Source: CAZCWX01 sp964502465
GTDB taxonomy: Bacteria; Desulfobacterota; Binatia; Bin18
Assembly: GCA_964502465.1 (NCBI GenBank)
Contig: CAZCWX010000303.1
Location: forward strand, 1 to 13,123
Direction of reading: 5' to 3'
Length of the DNA: 13,123 bases
Both the position numbers and the translations under genes were made by a program. The notes beneath the pieces were generated by a model, which was not told the DNA's origin, made no database searches, and was given only the letters and a program-made list of their open reading frames with translations. Shown here one piece after another: positions 1-8,776 of this stretch (the stretch's first letter is position 1; each line of letters opens with the position of its first letter).

Positions 1-36
1 TTGGCACACTCCAGCACTTACTGTGAACTCACCTGC

Positions 37-140
37 GCCCGGCCATGAACTGGCCGGGCTTCAGAACGACGCCGGCTAAAGCCGGCTTTCAGTCCCCTTC
101 AGGGGGCGCAGCCGTGTAGCCCGGCGATTGATCGCCGGGC
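37..140. repeat. Cluster of GC-rich palindromes (REP-like intergenic repeat)
   Basis: Several close-packed inverted repeats lie in non-coding DNA. At 37-44/52-59 there is a perfect 8-bp stem (GCCCGGCC) with a 7-nt loop. At 71-77/80-86 there is a GCCGGCT/AGCCGGC pair. A CCCC-TTCA-GGGG hairpin lies at about 94-105. At 119-128/131-140 there is a perfect 10-bp stem (GCCCGGCGAT) with a 2-nt loop. Such clusters are typical of dispersed intergenic REP-like elements. None is followed by a T-run, so I do not call a terminator. The cluster ends just before the truncated gene that starts at 179. Confidence 0.75.
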
Positions 141-178
141 GAAATATGGAACAGGGTGTTACGTAGTGTACGAATCTT

Positions 179-1495
179 ATGTGGTTTGATTTAGCCATGT
201 TCGCCGCAGCGTATGCGAAAATAGGGCAGGCTGCAGAGGCCATGCGCTTCATCGATGATGCTTTTACTGTGATGAGCCAGACAGGGGAACACTTGCATGA
301 GGCGGATCTCTATCGGCTGAAGGGAGGGCTGACGCTGCAACAGTTGTCAGTTGCCAGGAGTCAGTTGTCAATGACCAACCCCCAATCCCCAATCCCTAAC
401 CCCCAAGCGGAGGCGGAAGCCGAAGCGTGTTTTCAGAAAGCCATCGAGGTTGCTCGTCGGCAGCAGGCAAAATCGTTAGAACTGCGAGCCACCATGAACC
501 TCTGTCGTTTGTGGCAAAAGCAGAGGAAAAGCGGAGATGCGCGGCAGCTACTGGAGGAAGTCTACAGTTGGTTTACCGAGGGATTTGACACGAGAGACCT
601 GCAAGAGGCCCAAGCCTTGCTCCAGGCCTTGGGCGCTACAGTAGAGCCACGACAAAAGAGAGATAGTGCAGAGCCACCTGCCTTCGAGCGAAAAACCTCC
701 CCTCTCTCCTTGAGAGTTCGGCTTTCGCGTACAGGGCCAAGCACGACCTTTTGGCCAGAGAACTATGACTCGAAGGAGCTGGGTGCCACAACGACCAACA
801 CCGAAGAAACCACTGACTCCTTACCTCCAGAGTCGAGAGATGGCGCTATTGGCCACCTGGTTGTGTCACAGTCCCATCCCCAGGCGGAGGACTCTCGAGT
901 CTCAGAGCACGTCTTCCGCAAAGAGGGCGAGTACTGGACCCTGGCCTTTCAAGGCACGGTCTGCCGGGTCAAGGATATTCGAGGTATGCAATATCTTGTT
1001 CAGCTCTTGTCCCATCCCAACCAGGAATTTCACGCGATTGCGTTAGTGACTGGTGGTACGATAGTCTTCTTGGAAACTTCAACCAGAGAAAAGGCAGCTG
1101 ATGAGGCCGAGGAATTGGCTAGCTTCACCGATGCCGGCGAGATGCTCGATCCGCAGGCCAGGGCAGCCTATAAACGGCGGCTGAAAGATCTCCAGGCTGA
1201 ACTTGAGGAAGCGCAGGGTTTTAACGATCTCGGGCGCATGGAAAAAGTACAAGACGAGATCGACTTTCTCACCCAGGAACTTTCCCATACTGTTGGGCTT
1301 GGTGGTCGAATGCGGAAAGCTGCCTCTCCTGCCGAACGGGCGCGAGTAAATGTCACTCGGGCGCTCAAAGCCGCGATTAAGAAAATCACCGAAAGTCATC
1401 CCTCCCTTGGGGAATATCTGACTCGCACTGTGAAGACGGGGACGTTCTGCTCGTATATACCAGATCCTCATCTGTCCCTTGCGTGGCAATGCTAG
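179..1495 (+). CDS. 5'-truncated TPR/ATPase-family signalling protein, C-terminal part only
   Basis: The 438-residue frame holds only the tail of a large ATPase/TPR regulator. Residues 1-155 are helical TPR sequence closely matching the end of the full-length protein at 2962-6537 (EADLYRLKG, then ACFQKAIEVARRQQAKSLELRATM). Residues 155-243 are a low-complexity linker. Residues 244-438 form a conserved C-terminal domain: VFRKEGEYWTL, DIRGMQYL, GEMLDPQARAAYKRR, a charged coiled-coil-like helix, GLGGR, then ERARVNVTRA and GTFCSYIPDP. The same domain recurs at the end of the broken gene at 6937-9784. The cyclase, P-loop and most TPRs are missing. An in-frame TAG lies at 164-166 and palindromic repeat DNA lies immediately upstream. 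No Shine-Dalgarno is seen before the ATG at 179, so expression is doubtful. It is most likely a remnant, although the frame itself is open to the end. Confidence 0.7.
   Translation: MWFDLAMFAAAYAKIGQAAEAMRFIDDAFTVMSQTGEHLHEADLYRLKGGLTLQQLSVARSQLSMTNPQSPIPNPQAEAEAEACFQKAIEVARRQQAKSLELRATMNLCRLWQKQRKSGDARQLLEEVYSWFTEGFDTRDLQEAQALLQALGATVEPRQKRDSAEPPAFERKTSPLSLRVRLSRTGPSTTFWPENYDSKELGATTTNTEETTDSLPPESRDGAIGHLVVSQSHPQAEDSRVSEHVFRKEGEYWTLAFQGTVCRVKDIRGMQYLVQLLSHPNQEFHAIALVTGGTIVFLETSTREKAADEAEELASFTDAGEMLDPQARAAYKRRLKDLQAELEEAQGFNDLGRMEKVQDEIDFLTQELSHTVGLGGRMRKAASPAERARVNVTRALKAAIKKITESHPSLGEYLTRTVKTGTFCSYIPDPHLSLAWQC
341..403 (+). repeat. In-frame heptanucleotide repeat array, 9 units
   Basis: Nine consecutive 7-bp units run without phase slip, from CAGTTGT, CAGTTGC, CAGGAGT to CAATCCC, CAATCCC, TAACCCC. 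The total of 63 bp encodes 21 residues (QLSVARSQLSMTNPQ...) inserted between two TPR helices. Units resemble the STRR heptamers known from cyanobacterial genomes. The first nine units of the array at 6184-6267 align with these one by one. Confidence 0.85.
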
Positions 1496-1825
1496 AACTG
1501 CGAGCGTATACTCCCAGCGGATAAGAACGCCGCAGAGGTCGTGGCGTGGCTGGCCCAACATCTACGGTCACGCCGGCGAGCTGTAAAAAACCCTTGGAAA
1601 CAAAGTCCATTCTTCCCTAGACCTTCTTCTGCCCCCTTTCCTTACCACCCTCCAGCCAAAGCACCTGCTGCTCCATCCTCGCAGCACTCATCTGCTGACA
1701 ATATTCTGCAATGACGGCAGCTTTTTCTCCGAATCGGAAGTGTTCACTGTCGATGAACGCCAGTGTTCCACCAATTGTTACGCCTTTCTTATCAGAGAAC
1801 ACATTTGTAGAAAGGAGAACACATC
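1496..1825. other. Intergenic region between truncated gene and mddA
   Basis: About 330 bp without a convincing gene. It ends in the mddA ribosome-binding site (AAAGGAG at 1811-1817). A minus-strand frame of 61 codons (1617-1802) begins with GTG, lacks a Shine-Dalgarno and resembles no family I know. I see no clear promoter or terminator. Confidence 0.5.
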
Positions 1826-2698
1826 ATGATTCCGCAAGCTGTTCAGCACACACATAGCGAAATGTCCGTTCAACAACAGAAGTCTTCCTCCCTCGTGGGG
1901 CGGATAGCGACCTTTGTCTATGGGGTGGTCGCCTATATGGTTTTCTTTGGCACGTTCCTCTATGCGGTCGGATTCGTTGGCAATTTCATCGTGCCGAAAT
2001 CGATGGATTCGGCTCCAGAAGGACCGTTAGGCTACGCGTTACTCGTCAATATGGCATTGCTGGGCATGTTCGCGCTTCAGCATAGCGTGATGGCCCGGCC
2101 AGCCTTCAAACGCTGGTGGACAAGGATTGTCCCGCAGCCCGCAGAACGGAGCACCTATGTGTTATTCTCCAGTGCGGCGCTTATTCTACTGTTCTGGCTC
2201 TGGCAACCGCTCGGCGGAGTAATTTGGCACGTGCAGGAGCCTATAAGCCGGGGTATTCTGCTTTCGCTGTTTGCCTTTGGCTGGCTGCTGGTGTTGGTAT
2301 CGACCTTCTTAATCAATCATTTCGATCTGTTTGGCCTGCGGCAGGTCTATCTCTATCTGCGGGGGAAAGAAGACACCCCGGTCAACTTCAGAATGCCCGG
2401 GCCATATAAATACGTGCGTCATCCACTCTACGTGGGGTGGCTGTTTGCCTTCTGGGCAACACCAACGATGACGGTGACCCATCTGGTGTTTGCGTTAGTA
2501 ACGACCGCTTACATTTTGCTTGCCATTCAGTTGGAAGAACGGGATTTACTGGCTGCCCATGGGGAGGCGTATGTCGTATACCGCCGACAAGTACCCATGC
2601 TGTTCCCCCGGTTCTTTGGCAAGCGTGCTGCCCGTCAACAAGTGCAGCAGGCCAGGCCCAGCGTTGCCTGCTATGAAAGTAGACGGCTAAGTCGTTGA
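1826..2698 (+). CDS. mddA: Probable methanethiol S-methyltransferase (MddA)
   Basis: A 290-residue integral membrane methyltransferase of the isoprenylcysteine carboxyl methyltransferase-like/NnrU fold. MddA enzymes transfer a methyl group from S-adenosylmethionine to methanethiol, giving dimethyl sulfide. Hydrophobic segments are at about 26-57, 67-90, 109-134, 144-163 and 201-236. The signature block is near the C-terminus: YKYVRHPLYVGW at 194-205, then FWATPTMTVTH, then the EERDL motif at 237-241, followed by YVVYRRQVPMLFPR. That order and the WATPTMT stretch fit MddA better than generic ICMT proteins. The start is set by AAAGGAG at 1811-1817, 8 nt before the ATG. The N-terminal ~24 residues are a polar extension. 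The gene is flanked by signalling-ATPase paralogues and has no obvious sulfur-metabolism partner here. A related thiol or heteroatom methyltransferase remains possible. Confidence 0.8.
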   Translation: MIPQAVQHTHSEMSVQQQKSSSLVGRIATFVYGVVAYMVFFGTFLYAVGFVGNFIVPKSMDSAPEGPLGYALLVNMALLGMFALQHSVMARPAFKRWWTRIVPQPAERSTYVLFSSAALILLFWLWQPLGGVIWHVQEPISRGILLSLFAFGWLLVLVSTFLINHFDLFGLRQVYLYLRGKEDTPVNFRMPGPYKYVRHPLYVGWLFAFWATPTMTVTHLVFALVTTAYILLAIQLEERDLLAAHGEAYVVYRRQVPMLFPRFFGKRAARQQVQQARPSVACYESRRLSR

Positions 2699-2961
2699 AT
2701 TCATTAGACAGGCCCTACTTTCATCGGTGGTGGCGAAGCCCCACTTCATGATGGCTAACGTGCAAGCAGGACGGGAACACCACCCCCGTCCCACTCTAAA
2801 AGGAATAAAGACTCTTCTCCGCAGACAAAGACAAGCAGGCAAACCCCATGTGTATCGTATGCGCAAAATGGACGGGCGGATCTCAGCAGCCACTCCCTAT
2901 CTGGATGAGAGAAAGAGGACAGCTTCCTTGTTCTCAACCTGATAGCGAGGTAAAGAAAGGT

Positions 2962-5900
2962 ATGATGCGTTGTTCATCCTGTGGGGTTGAGAATTCGACA
3001 GCAGCCAATTTTTGCGAAGAATGTGGTACAAAACTCGCGCCGGTCTGTCCACAGTGTGGGTGCGAGGTGAAGCCGAGTGCCAAATTTTGTCGCGACTGTG
3101 GTACGCCTCTGAAAGGGAAGGAAACGGGGAATCGGGGAAACGGGGAATCGGGGAAAAACACTACGAAAGTTATCAGTTCTCAGTCCCCGGTTGCCAGTTC
3201 CTTCCAGCTTTCCACCCCGCAGACTGCGGACTTTGAACTGCGGACTCTGGACGCGAGACGCCAGACGCGAGACGCCAGACGCGAAGGGGAACGACGCCAA
3301 CTGACCGTCATGTTCTGTGACTTGGTTGGCTCCACGGCACTGGCAGAGCAGCTGGATCCTGAAGAATTCCACAAGATTGTCCGTGCCTACCAGGAGACCT
3401 GTGCTGAGATCATCCGCCGCTTTGGCGGCTATATCGCGCAGTATCTAGGTGATGGTCTGCTAGTGTATTTCGGCTACCCCGCAGCTCATGAAGAGGATGC
3501 GCAACGCGCGGTGCGAACCGGGTTAGAAATCATTGCGGCACTCCCCGCATTGAGCCTGCAAGTGCAGCGCCCTGTGCACGTCCGGGTTGGCATTCATACT
3601 GGACCAGTGGTCGTTGGGGAAATCGGAGGAGGGGACAAACGAGAACACATAGCGCTCGGTGAAACGCCCAACATTGCTGCGCGGCTGCAAGGGCTAGCTG
3701 GGTCTGATGAAGTCCTGATCAGTGCGGCGACCTATCAATTGGTTGCGGGATTCTTTGAGTATCAGCCCCTTGGTCCGCAAAAGATTAAAGGGCTTTCGAC
3801 TCCCCTGTCCCTCCATCGGGTCGTCGGGGTGAGCAGTGTGCATAATCGCTTTGAGGTGTCGGTCAGGGCCGGCCTCACCCCCTTAGTCGGACGGGAAGAA
3901 GAACTGGGTCTTCTGCTGAAATGCTGGGAGAAAGCGAAAGAAGGGGAAGGCCAAGTCGTGCTGCTAAGTGGCGAGCCAGGAATCGGGAAATCGCGCCTCG
4001 TCCAGGAGCTGAGAGAGAGGGTAGGGGAGGAAGGCCAGACCCGTCTCATGGTTCCCTCTGGGCATCGGATCGAGTATCGCTGCTCCCCAGTGCATCAGAA
4101 CAGTACTTTTTACCCTGTTATTGATCTCTTACGCCGAGTCCTGCGGTTCCGCCGGGAAGATTCTCCAGAGGAAAAGCTGGGCAAGCTGGAACGGCTGTTA
4201 AAAGAGTATAGTTTGCCGCTGCACGACACGGTGCCGCTTTTTGCTTCCCTCTTGTCACTGCCTCAGCCTGACCACTATCCGCCTCTCAATGTGAGTCCTC
4301 AGCGGCAAAAACAGAAACTCCAGGAAGCGTTAATCGCCTGGCTGCTAGAAGAAACAGAGCGGAGAGCAGTGCTCCTGGTGTGGGAAGATCTACAGTGGGC
4401 CGATCCGTCTACTCTGGAGTTATTGCACCTGATCGTTGAACAGGTTCCTGCTGCCCATATCTTCATGTTATTGACCTTTCGACCAGAATTTCTTCCTCCC
4501 TGGGGACTGCGCCCGTACATGAACCAGCTCCAACTCACCCGGTTAGGGCATGCCCGCGTTGAAGAGATGGTTGAGAAAGTCACGGGTGGCAAAAGTGTTC
4601 CAGCCGAAGTGGTGCAACAGATTACCAGCAAAACCGATGGAGTCCCGCTATTTGTCGAAGAACTGACCAAAATGGTGATGGAGTCGGGATTCCTGAAAGA
4701 GGTTGAGGGTCGCTATGAACTGACCGGGCCACTCCCCTTCTTGGCAATTCCTGCCTCATTGCAGGACTCGCTCATGGCCCGGTTGGATCGGTTAGCAACC
4801 GTGCGAGAGATTGCCCAACTCGGAGCTGTGCTGGGACGAGAGTTTTCGTATGAATTGATCCACGCAGTCTCCCGGTTCGCTGATGAAGCGCTGCAGCAGG
4901 GATTATCGCAATTGGTCGAGGCTGAACTGCTGTACCAGAGGGGACGACCGCCACAATCACGCTACATTTTCAAGCATGCGCTAATCCAGGAGACGGCTTA
5001 TCAGTCCTTGCTCAAGAGTAAGCGTCAACAGGTCCATCTGCAGGTGGCCCAGGTATTGGGAGACCAATTTGCCGAAACGGCAGAAAGCCAACCCGAAATC
5101 TTGGCACATCATTACACAGAAGCCGGAGTGATCGATCAAGCGCTCCCGTATTGGCGGCGAGCTGGGCAGAAAGCGTATCAACGCTCAGCCAACCTGGAAG
5201 CAGCGAACCATCTGAACACAGCGCTGGGGCTCCTGCAGACTTTGCCGGAGACCCCTGAGCGGACGCAGCAGGAAATCACCCTGCGACTCGCCCTTGGTGG
5301 ACCGCTGATTGCCGCCAAAGGATACGCAGCTGCGGAGGTAGAAGACACGTATGCACGGGCGCTGGAGCTATGTCACCATGTCGGCGAGATCCCGCAACTC
5401 TTTCCTGTCTTATGGGGGCTCTTCGGATTTTACCTGGTCCGGGCAGAGTTCCAGAAAGCGCGGGAGATCGGGGAACAACTCCTGCGCATGGCGCAACGCA
5501 CGCAAAATCCCACGCTCTGTCTGGAAGCCTCTCTCGTGATGGGACAGCTCTTATTCCATCTTGGCGAGTTTGGAGAGGCCCGCACTCACTTGGAGCGGGG
5601 TATCGCGCTCTATGATCCACAAAAACACCGCCCTGATGTCTTCCGTACTGTGCAAGACGCTGGGGTGTCTTGTCTCTCTTATGCAGCCTGGAGCTTGTGG
5701 TTGCTAGGCTATCCGGATCAGGCTCTGGCGCGGAGTCGCGAGGCGCTCACCCTCGCGCAGAAGCTCGCTCATCCTCTGACTTTGGCTTGGGCCTTAAACT
5801 ATGAGGCGGGGTTGCATCATTTACGGATAGAGAAAAAAGCGACCCGCGAGCGAGCCGAGGCCGCAATTCAGCTTGCAGCCGACCAGGGATTTCCGTTTTG

Positions 5901-6537
5901 GGTAGCGATGGGAACGATGCTCCGCGGGTGGGCATTGACCGAACAGGCGCACGGGGGAGAAAGGATTGCTCAGATTCGTCGGGGTCTGCTGTCCTGGCAA
6001 GCTATGGGTGCGGAACTCGGTCAGTCGAGCTACTTTGCCGTGCTGGCGGAAGCGTATGGAGAAGAAGGACAAGCCGAAGCAGGATTGGACGTGTTGACCA
6101 AGGCATTTGCTCATGTGAACACAACCGGAGAACGTTGGTACGAAGCCGAGCTGTATCGGCTGAAAGGCGAGCTTACGCTACAAAAGTTGTCAGTTGCTAG
6201 TGGTCAGTTGTCAGTTACCAACCCCCAATCCCTAATCCCTAACACTCAACACCCAGCACCCAGCTCCCACGCGGAGGCGGAAGCCGAAGCGTGTTTCCAG
6301 AAGGCCATCGAGATCGCCCGTCGGCAACAGGCGAAGTCGTTGGAATTACGAGCAACAATGAGCTTGAGCCGTTTATGGCAGCAACAGGGAAAGACGACCG
6401 AGGCTCGGCAATTGCTGGGGGAAGTGCACAGTTGGTTCACCGAGGGATTTGATTCTCAGGACCTCCGAGAGGCAGTAGCTCTGCTTACCGCCTTTGGTGG
6501 GAGTGGCCAAGAAAGATCTCACGAAAACCTCTCCTGA
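2962..6537 (+). CDS. Zinc ribbon - class III nucleotide cyclase - AAA/STAND ATPase - TPR regulator
   Basis: A 1191-residue multidomain signalling protein. Residues 4-46 hold two zinc ribbons (CxxC pairs at 4/7, 18/21, 29/32 and 43/46). Residues 47-108 are a repeat-derived linker. Residues 111-290 are a class III adenylate/guanylate cyclase domain with both metal aspartates (FCDLVGST, D120; LGDGLL, D164) and the catalytic N237/R241 pair in NIAARL, so it looks active. Residues 304 onward are an ATPase: VGRE start, Walker A GEPGIGKS at 337-344, Walker B-like LLVWEDLQW near D476. About 700-1180 is a TPR array. Start: ATG 2962 or the adjacent ATG 2965, after GAGG/AAAGG; an upstream extension to 2848 has no family similarity. 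Unlike the two neighbouring paralogues, it lacks the conserved C-terminal domain and ends after the TPRs. Its signal and substrate (ATP or GTP) cannot be told from sequence. Confidence 0.9.
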   Translation: MMRCSSCGVENSTAANFCEECGTKLAPVCPQCGCEVKPSAKFCRDCGTPLKGKETGNRGNGESGKNTTKVISSQSPVASSFQLSTPQTADFELRTLDARRQTRDARREGERRQLTVMFCDLVGSTALAEQLDPEEFHKIVRAYQETCAEIIRRFGGYIAQYLGDGLLVYFGYPAAHEEDAQRAVRTGLEIIAALPALSLQVQRPVHVRVGIHTGPVVVGEIGGGDKREHIALGETPNIAARLQGLAGSDEVLISAATYQLVAGFFEYQPLGPQKIKGLSTPLSLHRVVGVSSVHNRFEVSVRAGLTPLVGREEELGLLLKCWEKAKEGEGQVVLLSGEPGIGKSRLVQELRERVGEEGQTRLMVPSGHRIEYRCSPVHQNSTFYPVIDLLRRVLRFRREDSPEEKLGKLERLLKEYSLPLHDTVPLFASLLSLPQPDHYPPLNVSPQRQKQKLQEALIAWLLEETERRAVLLVWEDLQWADPSTLELLHLIVEQVPAAHIFMLLTFRPEFLPPWGLRPYMNQLQLTRLGHARVEEMVEKVTGGKSVPAEVVQQITSKTDGVPLFVEELTKMVMESGFLKEVEGRYELTGPLPFLAIPASLQDSLMARLDRLATVREIAQLGAVLGREFSYELIHAVSRFADEALQQGLSQLVEAELLYQRGRPPQSRYIFKHALIQETAYQSLLKSKRQQVHLQVAQVLGDQFAETAESQPEILAHHYTEAGVIDQALPYWRRAGQKAYQRSANLEAANHLNTALGLLQTLPETPERTQQEITLRLALGGPLIAAKGYAAAEVEDTYARALELCHHVGEIPQLFPVLWGLFGFYLVRAEFQKAREIGEQLLRMAQRTQNPTLCLEASLVMGQLLFHLGEFGEARTHLERGIALYDPQKHRPDVFRTVQDAGVSCLSYAAWSLWLLGYPDQALARSREALTLAQKLAHPLTLAWALNYEAGLHHLRIEKKATRERAEAAIQLAADQGFPFWVAMGTMLRGWALTEQAHGGERIAQIRRGLLSWQAMGAELGQSSYFAVLAEAYGEEGQAEAGLDVLTKAFAHVNTTGERWYEAELYRLKGELTLQKLSVASGQLSVTNPQSLIPNTQHPAPSSHAEAEAEACFQKAIEIARRQQAKSLELRATMSLSRLWQQQGKTTEARQLLGEVHSWFTEGFDSQDLREAVALLTAFGGSGQERSHENLS
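3122..3153 (+). repeat. Direct repeat, 16-bp unit x2, in zinc-ribbon linker
   Basis: AAACGGGG and AATCGGGG alternate twice in perfect copies. They encode a Gly/Asn/Glu-rich flexible stretch just after the second zinc ribbon. Confidence 0.85.
3174..3285 (+). repeat. In-frame heptanucleotide repeat array, 16 units, between zinc ribbon and cyclase
   Basis: Sixteen contiguous 7-bp blocks keep phase over 112 bp. The array begins with CAGTTCT, CAGTCCC, CGGTTGC, CAGTTCC, passes through ACTGCGG, ACTTTGA, ACTGCGG, ACTCTGG, and ends in alternating ACGCGAG/ACGCCAG. The unit sequence drifts along the array while the 7-bp period holds. It encodes the linker before the cyclase domain, ending in an Arg/Asp-rich stretch (DARRQTRDARRE). 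Confidence 0.8.
6184..6267 (+). repeat. In-frame heptanucleotide repeat array, 12 units, in TPR loop
   Basis: Twelve 7-bp units in phase (AAGTTGT, CAGTTGC, TAGTGGT, CAGTTGT, CAGTTAC, CAACCCC, CAATCCC and so on to CAGCTCC). The 84 bp adds 28 residues between the LYRLKGELTLQ helix and the AEAEACFQKA helix. It is at the same protein position as the array at 341-403, with exactly three extra units. Confidence 0.88.
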
Positions 6538-6730
6538 TAACAAGCCATCGAAATTGGTTTCTTAGCGCCACTCTAAGAAGCTGCGTTGTCCCAGTCTCAC
6601 GTGTTCATTCTGTTCGCCCCGAGCGTTGTGTCAGTAACGTCGCAGGGAAAGAGGGTCCCCCAGCGCTCGGGTGGCATCTGACCTCCTGGCAGATCTCAAT
6701 CAGTCCACAATAGATTGGCACCCTGGCTTT

Positions 6731-6788
6731 GTCACCCTGAGTGCAACGAAGGGTCTCGCAGCTAAATTCTTCGCTGCGCTGCTCAGAA
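6731..6788. repeat. Inverted pair of CCCTGAG...CGAAGGGTCT-type dispersed repeats
   Basis: GTCACCCTGAGTGCAACGAAGGGTCT-like sequence at 6731-6756 is followed by the inverse of a diverged copy (ATTCTTCGCTGCGC...CTCAGAA, 6766-6788). This short repeat type is common between genes in several environmental phyla. A third partial copy, inverted, is at about 6902-6914, next to the start of the broken ATPase gene. Confidence 0.65.
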
Positions 6789-6797
6789 ACAACATTC

Positions 6798-6853
6798 GTA
6801 GTGACGACTGTAGTCGTCCCCCCTGCCTCGCCCGCGACTAAAGTCGCTACTAC
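6798..6853. repeat. Nested palindromes (GTAGT-ACGACT / AGTCGC-TACTAC)
   Basis: Two short hairpins, ACGACT-GT-AGTCGT at 6804-6817 and GCGACT-AA-AGTCGC at 6834-6847. They are enclosed by a longer imperfect inverted repeat running from GTAGT at 6798 to CTACTAC at 6853. Likely another REP-like intergenic unit. Confidence 0.7.
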
Positions 6854-8776
6854 CACCACCCCCGTTTCCTGTCGCTCGCTTAGCACCCGCGCCATGGTCA
6901 ACTCAGAATGACACGACTGCAAGGCCTCCTCGTAAAGTGTACCAATGTCGTATGTTTCGATTTAGAGATCTGTCGCAGCGACGAGGCCTTGCGCGCTTGC
7001 TTGTGCTCGGGACGTATCGGCCAACAGAAGTGTTGGTTAGCAATCACCCCCTCAAAGGAGCTGTGCAAGGGTTGCAAGGGTGTGGGTATGGACAAGAGGT
7101 GCGATTACCCCCACTGCAGGAACCCGAAATCAAAACCTATCTCACTAGAAGGTTCGCCAACGCAGATTTTCCTCCTGAGCTTACATCGGTGATCCATCAG
7201 TGGACGGATGGCAATCCTTTGTTTATGACGATGATGATTGAGCATCTGTTACGAGAAGGAGTCATTGCAACAGCAGATGGCCAGTGGGTGGTGAAGCAAC
7301 AGGTTTCAACTCTGGAATTCAGTATTCCCCACAGCGTGCGACAGTTAATCGAGAAGCAATTTGAAGTGCTGACCCCAGATGAGCAGCAAGTGCTCGAAGG
7401 TGCCAGTGTAGCGGGGGCAGAGTTTGCCGTAGCTGCCGTGGCGGCAGCTACGGTTCAGGAAGGCGACGGGGTTGAGGAGCATTGTGCGCACTTAGCCGCG
7501 CGGGAGCATTTCATTTACGCGGCGGGAGTCGAAGAATGGCCAGATGGCACGATTAGTGGACGCTATGGCTTTGTCCACGCAGTGTATCGGAACGTGGTCT
7601 ATGAGCGGGTAGCCGAAGCGCGGCGCATCTGGTTCCACCGTCGTATTGGGGAACGCAAAGAAATGGCGTATGGGAAGCAGGTGGAAGAGGTGGCAGGAGA
7701 GCTGGCAGCCCATTTTGCCGTCGGTCGGGATACCCAGCGGGCCATCATGTATAGTGGACAGGCGGCGGATACGGCAGTCCGCCGCCACGCGCATCAAGAG
7801 GCCGTTGCGCATCTCGGCCAGGGGCTCACGTTACTGCAACCGTTGCCAGACACGCCCGAGCGTGCTCAACAGGAACTCAGGTTGCAACTTGCCCTGGGCG
7901 AACAGTTGACGACTCTCAAAGGATTTGGCGTGCAAGAAGTGGAACAGGCTTTCGCTCGTGCTCGCGAGCTGTGCCGCCAGCTCGGGGAGACACCTCAGCT
8001 CCTTAGAGTGCTGTTAGGGCTATGGGCCTTCTACGTGGAACGGGCGGAGTTAGGCACAGCGCGCGAGCTGGCAGAACAGCTCTTGCGGCTCGCACAGCGG
8101 GTCCAGTCCACCAAGTGGCTCGTATGGGCGCATCTGGCCCTGGGTATTGCTTTGCATTTTGCTGGCGAGCAAGTGGCTGCCCGGCACCATCTCGAACAGA
8201 GTCTTGCACTCTATGATTCTCAGCAATTCCGTGGGCTCAATTCCTTATATGACCCCGGAGTGTTCGCTCCTGTGACGCTGGGCCCGGTTTTGTGGTTGCT
8301 GGGCTATCCGAGTCAGGCGCTCAAGCACAGTCAGGAAGGGCTCAGCCTGGCCCAGGAACTAAGGAGTCTCTATAACTTGGCATATTCACTGACGCTCGCT
8401 GCGAGAACACAGTGGCTACGCGGTGAGCAATATGCAATCCGCGCGCAGCAAGAGATGCTCACCTCCCTGTGTCATGAGCAAGGGTTCGCGTCGTATCTGG
8501 CGCTGAGCACGGTAGTGCAGGGGTGGATGCTGACTGAGCAGGGACAAAGAGAGGAGGGGATTCAGCAGATGCGGCAGGGGCTCAGCGCCTGGCGAGCGAC
8601 AGGGGCAGAGTCGGCGCGACCCTATTACCTGGCGCTGCTCGCTGAAACCTATGGGAAGGTGGGACAGCCGGAAGAGGGTCTCGTGGTGCTAGATGAGTGT
8701 TGGGCGTGGATGGACAAAACAGGCGGGCGTGTCTTTGAGGCGGAGCTATATCGGCTCAAGGGAACGCTGACGCTAG

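Larger units (their letters stand above)
6538..6936. other. Intergenic region filled with dispersed repeats
   Basis: About 400 bp with no gene I can support. It contains a hairpin just after the cyclase gene (TTCTTAG 6559-6565 with CTAAGAA 6573-6579, no T-run, so only a weak terminator candidate). It also contains the inverted CCTGAG-type repeat and palindromes listed separately, and a further CTCAGAATGACAC half at about 6902-6914. The 5' half of the following broken gene is missing at the right edge of this region. Confidence 0.6.

Noticed and set aside
1079..1561. 160-codon minus-strand open frame opposite the C-terminal domain
   Set aside because: A shadow of the strongly conserved + strand coding sequence; no independent start signal or family similarity. 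The same holds for 9296-9817.
1617..1802. 61-codon minus-strand frame upstream of mddA
   Set aside because: GTG start without a Shine-Dalgarno, no recognisable family, and it abuts the mddA ribosome-binding site; not supported as a gene.
2848..2961. N-terminal extension of the zinc ribbon-cyclase protein
   Set aside because: The 38 extra residues have no family similarity and no ribosome-binding site, whereas ATG 2962/2965 follows GAGG/AAAGG and leads directly into the zinc ribbon.
3174..3285. CRISPR array
   Set aside because: The period is 7 bp with no spacers and no longer repeat; it is a tandem repeat inside a coding region.
6559..6579. Rho-independent terminator after the cyclase gene
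   Set aside because: A 7-bp hairpin is present but no T-run follows it.
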